A stretch of 64,000 nt of DNA from UBA2336 sp964419145 (GCA_964419145.1 CAYQOM010000001.1:930001-994000), one strand, 5' to 3'. Counted from the first letter of the stretch, positions 8,270 to 17,998 are shown. Translations and numbers: made by a program. Notes: generated from the letters alone by a model not told the origin.

Positions 8270-9295
8270 ATGGCATTTTTTGATTTTTTCACCAGCGACA
8301 TAGCTATAGACCTTGGCACAGCTAACACCCTCATCATTTACAAGGATAAAATCGTTGTGGATGAGCCCTCCATCATTGCCTTGGATAAGTCAACCAGCAA
8401 GGTGTTGGCCATCGGGCGCGAGGCTATGCAGATGCACGAGAAAACCCACGACCACATCAAGACGATTCGTCCGTTGAAAGAAGGCGTTATTGCCGACTTC
8501 CAGGCAGCGGAGTTGATGATCCGCGGGTTGATTAAGATGATCGACACGGGCAAGCGTCTGTTTCCACCTTCATACCGCATGGTCATTTGTATTCCTTCGG
8601 GGATTACAGAAGTGGAGAAGCGTGCTGTGCGTGATAGTGCCGAACATGCGGGTGCCAAAGAAGTATACATGATCTACGAACCGATAGCCGCAGCCATCGG
8701 TACAGGTATAGACATTGAACAACCAATCGGTAACATGATTGTGGACATCGGTGGTGGTACAACCGACATAGCCGTTATTGCGCTTTCCGGTATTGTGTGC
8801 GATCAGTCTATCCGCGTAGCGGGTGATACATTCAACCGCGACATTTTGGATTACATGAGGCGTCAACATAACCTGTTGATTGGTGAGCGCTCCGCGGAGC
8901 GGGTGAAAATTGAGGTAGGTTCTGCGCTTACTGAATTGGATGACGGACCGGATGATTATGAAATCCGCGGTCGTGATTTAATGACAGGTATTCCAAAAAC
9001 AATTAAGATATCGTATTCAGAGGTGGCTTTTGCATTGGATAAATCAGTTTCCAAACTGGAAGAAGCTGTGTTAAAAGCGTTGGAGACCTCACCTCCAGAA
9101 CTCTCAGCTGATATTTACGAACGAGGCATCTACCTGACCGGTGGTGGTGCCTTGTTGCGCGGATTGGACAAGCGCCTGGCGCTTAAAACAAAACTTCCCA
9201 TTCATGTGGCTGAAGATCCACTGCGTGCCGTTGTACGCGGAACAGGTGCAGCCTTGAAAAATCTGCATAGTTTCCGAAGCGTGTTGATGACGTGA
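8270..9295 (+). CDS. mreB: Rod shape-determining protein MreB
   Basis: This is an actin-like ATPase that forms membrane-associated filaments and guides peptidoglycan synthesis along the cell length. At 341 residues it has the usual size. The phosphate-1 motif DLGTANTL is near residue 16, the phosphate-2 motif DIGGGTTDIAV near 160, and the adenosine motif LTGGGALLRGLD near the C-terminus. It is the first gene of mreB-mreC-mreD-mrdA-rodA, a conserved elongasome operon, with only four bases between its stop and mreC. The 104-base gap after purH should hold its promoter, but I see no strong TAnnTTTG box with a -33 partner. CCTTTG at about 8213-8218 is a weak candidate. Confidence 0.97.
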   Translation: MAFFDFFTSDIAIDLGTANTLIIYKDKIVVDEPSIIALDKSTSKVLAIGREAMQMHEKTHDHIKTIRPLKEGVIADFQAAELMIRGLIKMIDTGKRLFPPSYRMVICIPSGITEVEKRAVRDSAEHAGAKEVYMIYEPIAAAIGTGIDIEQPIGNMIVDIGGGTTDIAVIALSGIVCDQSIRVAGDTFNRDILDYMRRQHNLLIGERSAERVKIEVGSALTELDDGPDDYEIRGRDLMTGIPKTIKISYSEVAFALDKSVSKLEEAVLKALETSPPELSADIYERGIYLTGGGALLRGLDKRLALKTKLPIHVAEDPLRAVVRGTGAALKNLHSFRSVLMT

Positions 9296-9299
9296 TTGC

Positions 9300-10139
9300 A
9301 TGGAGCGGATATTTCTTTTTATTTATCAATTCCGCGCCTTCTTTACTTTTCTTTTGTTGGAATTGTTCTGCGCCTGGCTGATCATTCAAAACAATCAGTA
9401 TCAGGGTGCGCAATTCTTTAATTCAGCAAACAGTTTTGTGGGGGGTATCAATAATTTTTCACAAAACACCCGCGATTATTTCTCCTTGCGGGAAGTAAAC
9501 AGTGTTTTATCGGAGGAGAATGCCAATCTGCGTAAACTTCTTGAACAGCAGAGTCAGTACATAGTGGCTTTACCCGACCAACACAAAGTCGACTCGCAGG
9601 TTGTTAACCGATTTGATTTTGTAGATGCCAAGGTGATTAACAATTCCATTGACCGATACACCAACTTCATTACCATAAATAAAGGAAAAGCAGAAGGAAT
9701 AGTGCCGGGCATGGCCGTTATCAGTCCGGCAGGGGCAATTGGAAAAGTAAAGCTAACCTCCAATCACTTCAGCGTTATTACATCCTTATTGAATACCGAC
9801 TTACGGGTGTCGGCCGTGTTGAAGCGTACCGGTCATTTCGGTACCGTACAATGGGACGGGATTGATCCGCAGGCAATAGCCTTGAATTTTATTCCGCGCC
9901 ATGTTGAGCCACTCGTAGGTGATACGGTGATCACATCAGGGTATAGCGGAGTGTTTCCGGAAGGAATATTGATCGGAACAATATCCGAAGTTGAATTAAG
10001 TAAAGAGGCCCCTTTTTTCGACCTGAAGGTGAAGCTTGCCCAGGATTTTCAAAAGCTTTCATTTGTTACCGTAATCAGAAGCAACTTGTTGCATGAGTTG
10101 GACTCGCTTGAGCAACATATACCAGAAATGAAAAAATGA
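9300..10139 (+). CDS. mreC: Rod shape-determining protein MreC
   Basis: MreC is a bitopic inner-membrane protein whose periplasmic part links MreB filaments to PBP2/RodA. A transmembrane helix spans about residues 10-30. A coiled coil follows near 60-85, including LSEENANLRKLLEQQ. The periplasmic beta domain contains KGKAEGIVPGMAVISP and GDTVITSGYSGVFPEGI, both typical of the family. Length is 279 residues. It starts four bases after mreB and overlaps mreD by four bases (ATGA), so the genes are translationally coupled. Confidence 0.95.
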   Translation: MERIFLFIYQFRAFFTFLLLELFCAWLIIQNNQYQGAQFFNSANSFVGGINNFSQNTRDYFSLREVNSVLSEENANLRKLLEQQSQYIVALPDQHKVDSQVVNRFDFVDAKVINNSIDRYTNFITINKGKAEGIVPGMAVISPAGAIGKVKLTSNHFSVITSLLNTDLRVSAVLKRTGHFGTVQWDGIDPQAIALNFIPRHVEPLVGDTVITSGYSGVFPEGILIGTISEVELSKEAPFFDLKVKLAQDFQKLSFVTVIRSNLLHELDSLEQHIPEMKK

Positions 10140-10648
10140 ACCGTTCGATTGTTTTAAATGTGTTCGTCTTTTTTGTGTACCTGTTCTTTCAGGTACTCAT
10201 TCTGAAAAATGCCGTGATGTTTCATGTGGCGTTTTGCTTCCTGTACATTGGTTTTTTATTGTTGTTGCCGGTTGAAACCAACCCGCTTATCCTGATGTTT
10301 CTAGGTTTTGCGCTCGGCTTTTCCGTTGATGTGTTTTATGACAGCCTGGGGTTACATGCCCTCGCCAGTGTTCTGATCATGTACGCACGCAATTATTGGC
10401 TTGCAGTGCTTACGCCTCAGGGTGGTTACGATGCCAATGTGTTGCCCAGCCTGGCCAACAATGGAGCACAATGGTTTATGACCTACTCCATTCCGCTTAT
10501 TTTCCTGCATCATATCGTATTGTTTTATACGGAAGCCGGAGGGTTTGATTATTTTTGGCATACACTCATGAAGGTATTGGCTAGTACAGGGTTCACTTTG
10601 TTGGCCATAGTCCTGGTTGAGTACGTCTTTCCCGGAAGAAGATCATGA
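10136..10648 (+). CDS. mreD: Rod shape-determining protein MreD
   Basis: This 170-residue polytopic inner-membrane protein of the elongation machinery has about five hydrophobic helices. A conserved GFALGFSVDVFYDSLGLHA segment near residues 61-79 resembles the MreD core. Sequence conservation in MreD is low, so the call rests on this motif, membrane topology and position between mreC and mrdA. It overlaps both neighbours by four bases (ATGA at each end). Confidence 0.92.
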   Translation: MNRSIVLNVFVFFVYLFFQVLILKNAVMFHVAFCFLYIGFLLLLPVETNPLILMFLGFALGFSVDVFYDSLGLHALASVLIMYARNYWLAVLTPQGGYDANVLPSLANNGAQWFMTYSIPLIFLHHIVLFYTEAGGFDYFWHTLMKVLASTGFTLLAIVLVEYVFPGRRS

Positions 10649-12513
10649 ATGAAGGAAGGAAAGAAATATTTCAGGTCGTTTTTGTTTTAACCGGAATTAT
10701 TTTTCTGGTCAAGCTCTTCTTTATCCAGTTGCTGGATGATCGCTACGCACAAATGGCGGATAGCAATTCGATCATGAAAGAAATCGAATACCCTTCTCGG
10801 GGATTAATTTTTGACCGGAATAATAAACTTCTTGTTTACAATTCTCCTGAATACGATCTACTCATTGTCACCAATGAATTGGTCAATTTTGATTCAGTAC
10901 GGTTCTGTGAGGTATTTGATATAACACAAGAAGAGTTAAGGCAGCGATTTTCTGAATTAAAAAAACTGAAGGAGTACGTGCCGTACAGGCCAACGGTTTT
11001 CATCAAGCAGCTTTCCAACTACGACTTTGCTAAAATTCAGGAGCACCTCGATGAGTTTCCGGGCTTTTACATTCAACCCCGTACAACACGCGCCTACACA
11101 AGCGATGCGTTGGCCAATGTGTTGGGCTATGTAAGTGAAATTGGTAAAAGTCAACTGGATCGCGACACGACAAAACTCTATCGGCAGGGTGATTACATAG
11201 GTCAAAGTGGCATTGAAGCGCAATATGAAGAAGTGCTCCGCGGCCAACGCGGTGTGCGGTATAAGCTACGGAATGTGAAAGGCATGGAGAAGGGATCGTT
11301 CAAGGATGGCGATTACGATACGCTTTCTGTTCCGGGAAAAAACCTGATGACCACCATTGATCTTGATCTTCAGCAGTATGGAGAGTATTTAATGAAAGGC
11401 AAGGTGGGAAGTTTGGTGGCGTTAGAGCCAGCCACCGGTGAAATTCTTTCTATGGTTTCGGGTCCATCGTATGATCCTTCCATGCTCACCGGCCGTACAT
11501 TTAGCTCCAACTTCATGCTGATCAGCAGTGATACAACCAAGCCGTTGTTTACACGTCCGTTAATGGCGATGTATCCGCCAGGTTCTATTTTTAAAATTGT
11601 TCAGTCGCTTATTGGTTTACAGGAAGGCGTGCTTTCGTATGACACCCGATTTCCGTGCGATCGTTCATTGGTAAATTGCCACAGCCATCCAAACCCAACA
11701 GATTTGCATGGTGCGATTCAGTATTCCTGCAATCCCTATTTCCATCAGGCTTTTCGCAGAATCATCAATCAGAATAAATCACCTAATACATTTACCGACT
11801 CGCGTATTGGCTTGGACAACTGGCGCGAATATGTAAAGCGATTTGGGTTGGGAACACCGCTGGGTGTTGATTTGCCGAGCGAAAAAGGCGGACAAATGCC
11901 TACCAGCAATCTTTATAATCGCATTTATGGTGAAGGTAGATGGAAGTATTCAACCATTTATTCGCTTAGTATCGGTCAAGGTGAGATGCTGGTTACGCCA
12001 TTGCAAATGGCAAACATGGCTGCTATCATGGCGAATAAAGGATATTACTATACTCCGCACCTGGTTAAAACAATTGAGGATAAAGAGATTAATGAACAAT
12101 ACCGCGTTCGAAACGAAACCGGGATTGATTCCGCTTACTTTTCTTTTGTTCAGGATGCGATGAGTGATGCCATTTATGGAACTGCGCAACGTGCTATTAT
12201 TCCGGGTATTGAATTGTGTGGAAAAACCGGTACCGCACAAAATCCACATGGTCATGATCACTCCGTGTTCATGGCATTCGCACCAAAAGACAATCCGAAA
12301 ATTGCCATTGCGGTGTATGTTGAAAATGCAGGTTGGGGCGGTCGCTCTGCTGCATCCATCGCCAGCCTGATGATTGAACAGTACCTGAATGGAGAGATCA
12401 AACGTAAATCATTGGAGGCTTATGTGTTGAAAGGTGATTTTCTGGATCCGGTTGTTCGCCCAACACCTACGCCCACTGTTCAGCAAGTTGTACCGGTAGA
12501 TATGGAAGAGTAG
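10645..12513 (+). CDS. mrdA: Penicillin-binding protein 2 (peptidoglycan transpeptidase)
   Basis: This monofunctional class B PBP cross-links peptidoglycan during elongation. An N-terminal transmembrane segment (about residues 8-28) is followed by the dimerisation/pedestal domain with RGLIFDRNNKLL. The transpeptidase domain has all three active-site motifs: SIFK (SxxK, nucleophile near residue 314), a YSCN box near 358 in the SxN position, and KTGTAQ near 526. A proline/threonine-rich tail (RPTPTPTVQQ) ends the 622 residues. It overlaps mreD by four bases and is one base from rodA, its glycosyltransferase partner. Confidence 0.96.
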   Translation: MNEGRKEIFQVVFVLTGIIFLVKLFFIQLLDDRYAQMADSNSIMKEIEYPSRGLIFDRNNKLLVYNSPEYDLLIVTNELVNFDSVRFCEVFDITQEELRQRFSELKKLKEYVPYRPTVFIKQLSNYDFAKIQEHLDEFPGFYIQPRTTRAYTSDALANVLGYVSEIGKSQLDRDTTKLYRQGDYIGQSGIEAQYEEVLRGQRGVRYKLRNVKGMEKGSFKDGDYDTLSVPGKNLMTTIDLDLQQYGEYLMKGKVGSLVALEPATGEILSMVSGPSYDPSMLTGRTFSSNFMLISSDTTKPLFTRPLMAMYPPGSIFKIVQSLIGLQEGVLSYDTRFPCDRSLVNCHSHPNPTDLHGAIQYSCNPYFHQAFRRIINQNKSPNTFTDSRIGLDNWREYVKRFGLGTPLGVDLPSEKGGQMPTSNLYNRIYGEGRWKYSTIYSLSIGQGEMLVTPLQMANMAAIMANKGYYYTPHLVKTIEDKEINEQYRVRNETGIDSAYFSFVQDAMSDAIYGTAQRAIIPGIELCGKTGTAQNPHGHDHSVFMAFAPKDNPKIAIAVYVENAGWGGRSAASIASLMIEQYLNGEIKRKSLEAYVLKGDFLDPVVRPTPTPTVQQVVPVDMEE

Positions 12514-12514
12514 C

Positions 12515-13789
12515 ATGAGAAGAGATGATGCCATATCGAACAAAATGGATTGGGTTACGGTGTTGATCTACATCGTAATGGTGTTGCTGGGTTGGTTCAA
12601 CATTTTTGCAGCGGTGTATGATGAAACGGCAAACCAAAGCATTTTCGATTTCAGTCTTAATTCCGGCAGGCAGTTGATGTTCATTGCAGCTTCAGCCATT
12701 ATCATTCTGGGTATTCTCATTGTAGATATGCGCTTCTATGAAGCAGCTGGTTGGCTCATTTATGGTGCGGTTATTTTCTTGTTGATTCTTGTGCCCATTA
12801 TTGGAAAGGAAGTAGGCGGAAACAAAGCGTGGTTGGGTATCGGATCGTTTGGTGTTCAACCCTCAGAGTTTGCAAAGTTTGCGACTGCCCTCGTGGTGGC
12901 AAAAATTATCGGCTCGGTTGGCTTTCGGATGGACAGGCCACGAAATCAAATGATTTTGTTTGGTATCATCCTGGTGCCCATGGCGCTTATTTTGTTGCAA
13001 AAGGATTTTGGAACGGCATTGGTCTTCACCGCTTTTCTGTTGGTCTTTTTCCGCGAAGGCATGTCTCCCTTTTTATTGATCATTGGAATGGCCATGGCCG
13101 TTATTGCCATTCTTACCTTGATTGTGGATAATCAGTGGTATTTGCATGGAGGCATTGTAGTGCTGGCATTAATCATTGTCTTTTTTGGAAAGCGGACGGT
13201 TAAACGGATTTTAACAATTGGTGTGGGCGCTTTGATTATCATTGGAACCATTGAAAGTTTCGATTATGTAATCAACAATGTGCTACCGGTTCGTCATAAA
13301 AAAAGATTGGAGGCGCTTGTTGATCCCAACTTTGATCCGATGGGCATTAACTGGAATGTTACACAATCGAAAATTGCGATTGGCAGCGGTGGGTTTTCAG
13401 GAAAAGGATTTTTAAAAGGTACGCAAACCAAGTTCGACTTTGTACCTGAACAAAGCACAGACTTTATTTTCTGTACGATAGGAGAAGAGCACGGATGGTT
13501 GGGCAGCCTGGTGGTAGTTGGTTTGTTTGTTACGTTGTTGTTGCGCATTGTTTTCCTGGCTGAACGCCAAAAGAACCGCTTTGCACGCGTGTATGGCTAT
13601 GGCGTAGCCAGTATTTTCTTCTTTCACTTTGCGGTAAACATCGGCATGACGATCGGGTTGTTTCCGGTAATCGGTATTCCGCTTCCGTTCTTTAGTTACG
13701 GAGGTTCAGCCTTGTGGAGCTTTACTATTCTGTTGTTTATCCTGCTTAAGCTGGATGCCCATCGTAGTCAAATGCTGGGGCGGTTATAA
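12515..13789 (+). CDS. rodA: Rod shape-determining glycosyltransferase RodA (SEDS family)
   Basis: RodA polymerises lipid II into glycan strands together with PBP2. The 424-residue protein has about ten hydrophobic helices. SEDS signatures are visible: GGNKAWLGIGSFGVQPSEFAK near residues 105-125, QKDFGTALVF near 165, a long periplasmic loop with GKGFLKGTQTKFDFVPEQSTDFIF near 290-315, and a late PLPFFSYGG motif. It begins one base after the mrdA stop. It is the last gene of the operon and converges with the minus-strand gene at 13792, leaving two bases and no visible terminator hairpin. Confidence 0.96.
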   Translation: MRRDDAISNKMDWVTVLIYIVMVLLGWFNIFAAVYDETANQSIFDFSLNSGRQLMFIAASAIIILGILIVDMRFYEAAGWLIYGAVIFLLILVPIIGKEVGGNKAWLGIGSFGVQPSEFAKFATALVVAKIIGSVGFRMDRPRNQMILFGIILVPMALILLQKDFGTALVFTAFLLVFFREGMSPFLLIIGMAMAVIAILTLIVDNQWYLHGGIVVLALIIVFFGKRTVKRILTIGVGALIIIGTIESFDYVINNVLPVRHKKRLEALVDPNFDPMGINWNVTQSKIAIGSGGFSGKGFLKGTQTKFDFVPEQSTDFIFCTIGEEHGWLGSLVVVGLFVTLLLRIVFLAERQKNRFARVYGYGVASIFFFHFAVNIGMTIGLFPVIGIPLPFFSYGGSALWSFTILLFILLKLDAHRSQMLGRL

Positions 13790-13791
13790 TA

Positions 13792-14754
13792 CTAACTGAA
13801 CCTTTTTTCCACCATCTCCATAAATTCATGGAATTCTTCGCTTTCGCGATCCCATTCATCGTAAAGGCGTTCGAGGTATTTTAATGCTGCCGGCATGTCA
13901 TCCAATCGGTCAAGGTCGTCAATGGCTTTGCTGAAAAGTTCGAAATCGCCATGGAACAACACCTTGGTGAACATAAACTTCTGGTTGATGGTGAGCCGGT
14001 CTTTAATCCGGTCAATCTTTCTAAAATTATCGGCCAGCGTGGGCTTGGGTTGACTCACCAATGAATCATGGATGGTGCTCTTTTCAGTTTTTTCCTGTTT
14101 TACAGGCTGAACTACTTCAGGTTTCTTGATGTAGAATCGTTCCGGATCCAGTGGCTCAACTGTACTAAACCGGCTGATGTATCCATCCACATCCTCTGGG
14201 GTAAAATTCACCTCTTCCAGAATGTGATCCAGCATGGCAAATGCCTCGTTGCCCGAAAGTTCTTTTATTTTCTTTTCATCAAAATGCTGCAATAATTTCT
14301 CAAGCGGAGCCTTGTTGATACGCAGATATTTCAATTCTTCCCGAAAAGATTCTACCTGCATTTTGTTATTAGTGCCCGAGATGATTATGGAGAAATAGTC
14401 GTACGGATTAAAAATAACCAACAACGTTTGGCTTAGGGATTTTTTTAATAAAGGTGCAAAGTGAGCCCTGTCAATCAAAATGTTTTTTGACAACACATTC
14501 ATAAAGGTATCAAGCGCCTCCTTTACATCGGCACTTTCGTAGTTAAAAAAGGGGCTTTTCAGTTTTTTAATTTCTTCCCGCCAGGCTTTAAACAAATCAC
14601 GAATAATAAAGAGATTCACCTGTTGCACATCGGAGAACACAAGAATTTCCTGGCCACTGATTCTGTCCTTGTCAGCAAAAAACTTCTTCAGCATTTTCTC
14701 TGCGTAGGCATCACTGTATAAGGCAATCGCTTCGAGGCTTATCTTTTCGTCCAT
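13792..14754 (-). CDS. Conserved protein of unknown function (Bacteroidota type)
   Basis: I cannot assign a function to this 320-residue, largely helical, soluble protein. The ATG at 14752-14754 (MDEKISLEAIALYSDAYAEK) is preferred. The longer upstream frame would overlap the divergent ferredoxin gene and lacks sensible composition. A lysine/proline-rich linker lies near residues 215-245 (PEVVQPVKQEKTEK). The C-terminal 75 residues (INQKFMFTKVLFHGDFELF, then an acidic helix with DEWDRESEEFHEF) look like the best conserved part and resemble uncharacterised Bacteroidota proteins. There is no signal peptide or membrane helix. It converges on rodA and is divergent from the ferredoxin gene. Confidence 0.8.
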   Translation of the reverse strand: MDEKISLEAIALYSDAYAEKMLKKFFADKDRISGQEILVFSDVQQVNLFIIRDLFKAWREEIKKLKSPFFNYESADVKEALDTFMNVLSKNILIDRAHFAPLLKKSLSQTLLVIFNPYDYFSIIISGTNNKMQVESFREELKYLRINKAPLEKLLQHFDEKKIKELSGNEAFAMLDHILEEVNFTPEDVDGYISRFSTVEPLDPERFYIKKPEVVQPVKQEKTEKSTIHDSLVSQPKPTLADNFRKIDRIKDRLTINQKFMFTKVLFHGDFELFSKAIDDLDRLDDMPAALKYLERLYDEWDRESEEFHEFMEMVEKRFS

Positions 14755-14828
14755 GGTGGTTGTTACTGATTTAACGTATACTTGCCAGTTGTAAAAATAA
14801 AGGGTTGTGCCCAATACCTGAACGCAAG

Positions 14829-15149
14829 ATGACAAGAATTGTGATACGGAATCTGGGAAAAATGGTGGAAGTGAGCGGTTTTTCGAAAACAATTCTGAAG
14901 GCCGTGCAGGAAGCTGGTATCGACTGGATGCATGCCTGCGGAGGAAAGGGAAGATGTACAACGTGCAAGGCTATTATTTTGGAAGGGGAGGATAACCTTG
15001 GACCATTGACAGCTGCTGAAGTCCGGTATCAGAGACAAGGATTGTTGCGTTCCGGGCAGCGATTGGCCTGTCAGGCTATTGTTACAGGCGATGTAACGAT
15101 TCAGGTTCCGGAAGAAAGCAAACTTCCACATCTGGCATACCTGGACTAA
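14829..15149 (+). CDS. [2Fe-2S] ferredoxin
   Basis: This small electron carrier has 106 residues from the ATG at 14829 (MTRIVIRNLGK). Cluster ligands are visible as CGGKGRCTTC near residues 37-46 plus a distant Cys in RLACQ near 81, the plant/adrenodoxin-type C-x5-C-x2-C-xn-C pattern. The upstream in-frame start eight codons earlier is less likely. It is divergent from the unknown gene at 13792 and precedes tdk by about 40 bases. Its redox partner is not identified. Confidence 0.88.
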   Translation: MTRIVIRNLGKMVEVSGFSKTILKAVQEAGIDWMHACGGKGRCTTCKAIILEGEDNLGPLTAAEVRYQRQGLLRSGQRLACQAIVTGDVTIQVPEESKLPHLAYLD

Positions 15150-15189
15150 CGGGCATGGACAATCGAATGTTGACTGTTAACTTGCGCCT

Positions 15190-15795
15190 ATGTTTATTGA
15201 GCCACACTTAGGTAGAAAAGAACCCCATGGCCGCACTGGCTGGATAGAAGTAATATGCGGCTGTATGTTTTCCGGGAAAACGGAAGAATTAATCCGCAGG
15301 CTAAACCGAGCACTGATAGCCAAGCAGAAAGTAGAAATTTTCAAGCCGGTAACCGACACGCGTTATCACGATAAAAATATTGTTTCGCATAACGAGAATG
15401 CCATTCGTTCTACGCCCGTAAACTTTGCTGCCGATATTCTACTCCTTTCCGGAGATTGTGATGTGGTGGGAATTGACGAAGCCCAGTTTTTTGATGAGGG
15501 CATTGTGGAGGTGTGCAACACATTAGCCAACAGCGGCAAGCGTGTAATCGTAGCTGGTTTGGATATGGATTTTGAAGGAAAACCTTTCGGTTCGATGCCC
15601 TATTTGCTGGCGGTGGCTGAATTTGTGACCAAAGTTCACGCCATCTGCGCACGAACGGGTGAGCTTGCCTCGTTCTCATTCCGCCTGGCAGAAAATCAGG
15701 ACCGGGTAATGTTGGGCGAAAAAGCAGAGTATGAAGCGCGCAGCCGCAGAAGTTTTATGGATGGCATGAAGAAGCGTAAGCAGGTTGATGAGTAA
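15190..15795 (+). CDS. tdk: Thymidine kinase (type II), apparently lacking the zinc site
   Basis: It phosphorylates thymidine with ATP for nucleotide salvage in the cytoplasm. The P-loop is GCMFSGKTEEL near residues 24-34, the DEAQFF Walker-B-like motif is near 96, and the thymidine lasso region contains YEARSR. In zinc-containing members four cysteines bind the metal. Here the positions read CARTG and EARSRRSF, so only one cysteine remains. This pattern is known from other Bacteroidota, so it need not mean loss of activity. The gene ends inside the porZ start (8-base overlap), and the order tdk-porZ is often conserved in the phylum. Confidence 0.94.
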   Translation: MFIEPHLGRKEPHGRTGWIEVICGCMFSGKTEELIRRLNRALIAKQKVEIFKPVTDTRYHDKNIVSHNENAIRSTPVNFAADILLLSGDCDVVGIDEAQFFDEGIVEVCNTLANSGKRVIVAGLDMDFEGKPFGSMPYLLAVAEFVTKVHAICARTGELASFSFRLAENQDRVMLGEKAEYEARSRRSFMDGMKKRKQVDE

Positions 15796-17998
15796 ATTCA
15801 TTTCATTCGTAATCACAACTGTTACAATTGTCAATTGTCAATTGGCAGTTGTTACTTGTTATGCACAAGAGATCCCGTTAGGCACTTGGCGCACACATCA
15901 TTCGTACCAGGCTATTCATGCCATTGCTATTGGAAACAATCAAGTGTATGGGGCATCGTCAACCGGTATTGTTGTGGTGAATGCCGATAACAGTTTGTCC
16001 ACCATTACCCGACTGGATGGTTTAGGCAGCGCAGACATCACCTCACTTGCTTACGATGCACCAAGGAGTCAATTGCTGGTGACTTATGCGGATGGACTGC
16101 TTGACATTGTTAAGTCCAATGAAATTGTTTCGTTTACAACCTTAAAGAACTCGCCTACCATTACCGGATCAAAAAAAATCAATCAGGTAGTTGTGCAAGG
16201 AGCGCTTGCTTATTTGGCTACTGATTATGGCGTGGTGGTTTTTGATCTGAATCAACTTGAGGTAAAGGAAACCTGGCGCGATCTGGGTCCTTCCGGTCAG
16301 TTGTGGTCAATCAATCAATGCACCTTCTTAAACGACAGTATTTTTCTGGCTACGCAGCAAGGGGTTATGGTGGGTTCATTAACCGACAACCTGCTTGATT
16401 TTGCCAACTGGAAACGGTTTAGTACAGGTGCATTTACAAATGCGGTTGATGCTATTGCTTCTTTCAACAATCGCATTTATGCAGCGATTGATGGACAAGG
16501 ATTATTTGTTTATGAAGATGGAATTTGGTCTTTGCAGGATTTTGCCGGATCAGATTTTCATTCACTTAACGCAGGGAATCAGTTGTGGATAATGGAATCA
16601 GACAACCTGTGGAAACTGAATGCATCCAATGAACTTGAGCAGGTAACAGATATAAAAATTGAGCAACCTGTTTTCGCAACCGAAGATGGTTCGGGAGATA
16701 GTTGGATTGGGGATTTGAGAAACGGATTGGTGTCTGATCGTTCAGGTGCATTCGAATCGTATATTCCAAATGGCCCAACTTTCTCTGGAGGTTTTCGTCT
16801 TTCTAAAAATCAAGGTCATGATATTTTTGCTGTATCCGGTGGATACACCTCGACTTTCACCCCTGCTGGAAAAAGTGAAGATGTAAATGCCTTTTCGTCA
16901 GGTTCATGGCGTTCAGAAGGTACACTGCTTACGACCGATGTCACCGATGTTGATTTCACATCAACGAAAACCATTGTTTCAACTTTTGGCAGCGGACTAC
17001 AGGTTGTTGAAAACAATAATGCTATTCTTTACACAAATGGAAACAGTCCGCTTTCTACCAATCGGGTTACAGCGTCAGCAGTATCAAAAGATGGTATTTG
17101 GGTAACGAATTATGGCGCTTCGCTTTCCCTTCACTTATTGAAAGGAGATAATACCTGGGAATCCTTCTCTTTTCCATTTTCAGCCGCCCAATACCCAACG
17201 GATCTGTTGGTCGATGGATTAAATCAGGTTTGGATGATCCTTAACCCGGCACAAGGCGGAGGTTTGCTTGTGTTTGATCGTGAAAGCAATGAGCATGTTT
17301 ATTTGACGGAAGCAACTGGATCCGGTTCGCTACCATCGCGGCAGGTTTATTCGTTGGCACTCGATCGCAATGGGTTTGTTTGGGTGGGTACGGCTGCCGG
17401 TGTGGCGTATTTGAATCCCGGGCAGGCATTATCTGGAAATGTGAACAGTGTAAAACCTGTTGTGAATGGAAGAATCTTATTGCGCGATGAAACCACAACA
17501 GCCATGGCCGTTGATGGCGGTAATCGCAAATGGCTGGGTACACGAAATGGTTTGTGGTTGTTTGATGCCTTTGGTGAAACACCCATCCATAACTTTACAA
17601 CCGACAATAGTCCGTTACCATCCAATGAAATTCTTGATGTTGAAATTCATCCGGTTACGGGAGAAGTTTTCTTTGCTACGCCACGCGGTATTGTTTCCTA
17701 TCGATCGGATGCTACAGAAAGCTCGGGTTCATTCACCAATGTGAAAATTTTTCCAAATCCGGTGTTATCTACTTTTTCGGGCCAGGTTAGCATTTCAGGT
17801 TTGGCGACCGATGCACGTGTAAAAATCACCGACATTGCCGGCAAGCTGATTTGGGAAACCTCTGCCAATGGCGGCACCGCTACCTGGCATGTACGCGATT
17901 ACAACGGTAACCGTGCGGCAAGTGGCATGTACCTGGTTATTGCTATTTCACAAGATGGACTGGACAGCGTAGTTGGAAAGATTGCTGTGGTAAATTAA
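15788..17998 (+). CDS. porZ: Type IX secretion system protein PorZ (beta-propeller, C-terminal sorting domain)
   Basis: PorZ is a surface component of the type IX secretion attachment complex, thought to help deliver anionic lipopolysaccharide. The 736-residue protein has a signal peptide (cleavage near CYAQ, about residue 27) and a first propeller starting at GTWRTHHSYQAIHAIA. A second propeller follows with two-component-regulator-like blades (for example DRNGFVWVGTAAG and GGNRKWLGTRNG). It ends in a type A sorting tail (VKIFPNPV, then ITDIAGKLI and ASGMYLVI) of about 85 residues. I chose the ATG at 15788 over the TTG one codon before. It overlaps tdk by 8 bases. It is good evidence for a T9SS and hence for Bacteroidota. 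Confidence 0.88.
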   Translation: MSKFISFVITTVTIVNCQLAVVTCYAQEIPLGTWRTHHSYQAIHAIAIGNNQVYGASSTGIVVVNADNSLSTITRLDGLGSADITSLAYDAPRSQLLVTYADGLLDIVKSNEIVSFTTLKNSPTITGSKKINQVVVQGALAYLATDYGVVVFDLNQLEVKETWRDLGPSGQLWSINQCTFLNDSIFLATQQGVMVGSLTDNLLDFANWKRFSTGAFTNAVDAIASFNNRIYAAIDGQGLFVYEDGIWSLQDFAGSDFHSLNAGNQLWIMESDNLWKLNASNELEQVTDIKIEQPVFATEDGSGDSWIGDLRNGLVSDRSGAFESYIPNGPTFSGGFRLSKNQGHDIFAVSGGYTSTFTPAGKSEDVNAFSSGSWRSEGTLLTTDVTDVDFTSTKTIVSTFGSGLQVVENNNAILYTNGNSPLSTNRVTASAVSKDGIWVTNYGASLSLHLLKGDNTWESFSFPFSAAQYPTDLLVDGLNQVWMILNPAQGGGLLVFDRESNEHVYLTEATGSGSLPSRQVYSLALDRNGFVWVGTAAGVAYLNPGQALSGNVNSVKPVVNGRILLRDETTTAMAVDGGNRKWLGTRNGLWLFDAFGETPIHNFTTDNSPLPSNEILDVEIHPVTGEVFFATPRGIVSYRSDATESSGSFTNVKIFPNPVLSTFSGQVSISGLATDARVKITDIAGKLIWETSANGGTATWHVRDYNGNRAASGMYLVIAISQDGLDSVVGKIAVVN

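Noticed and set aside
14755..14961. N-terminal extension of the unknown protein at 13792
   Set aside because: The extra 69 residues overlap the divergent ferredoxin gene, have no protein-like pattern, and precede a better ATG.
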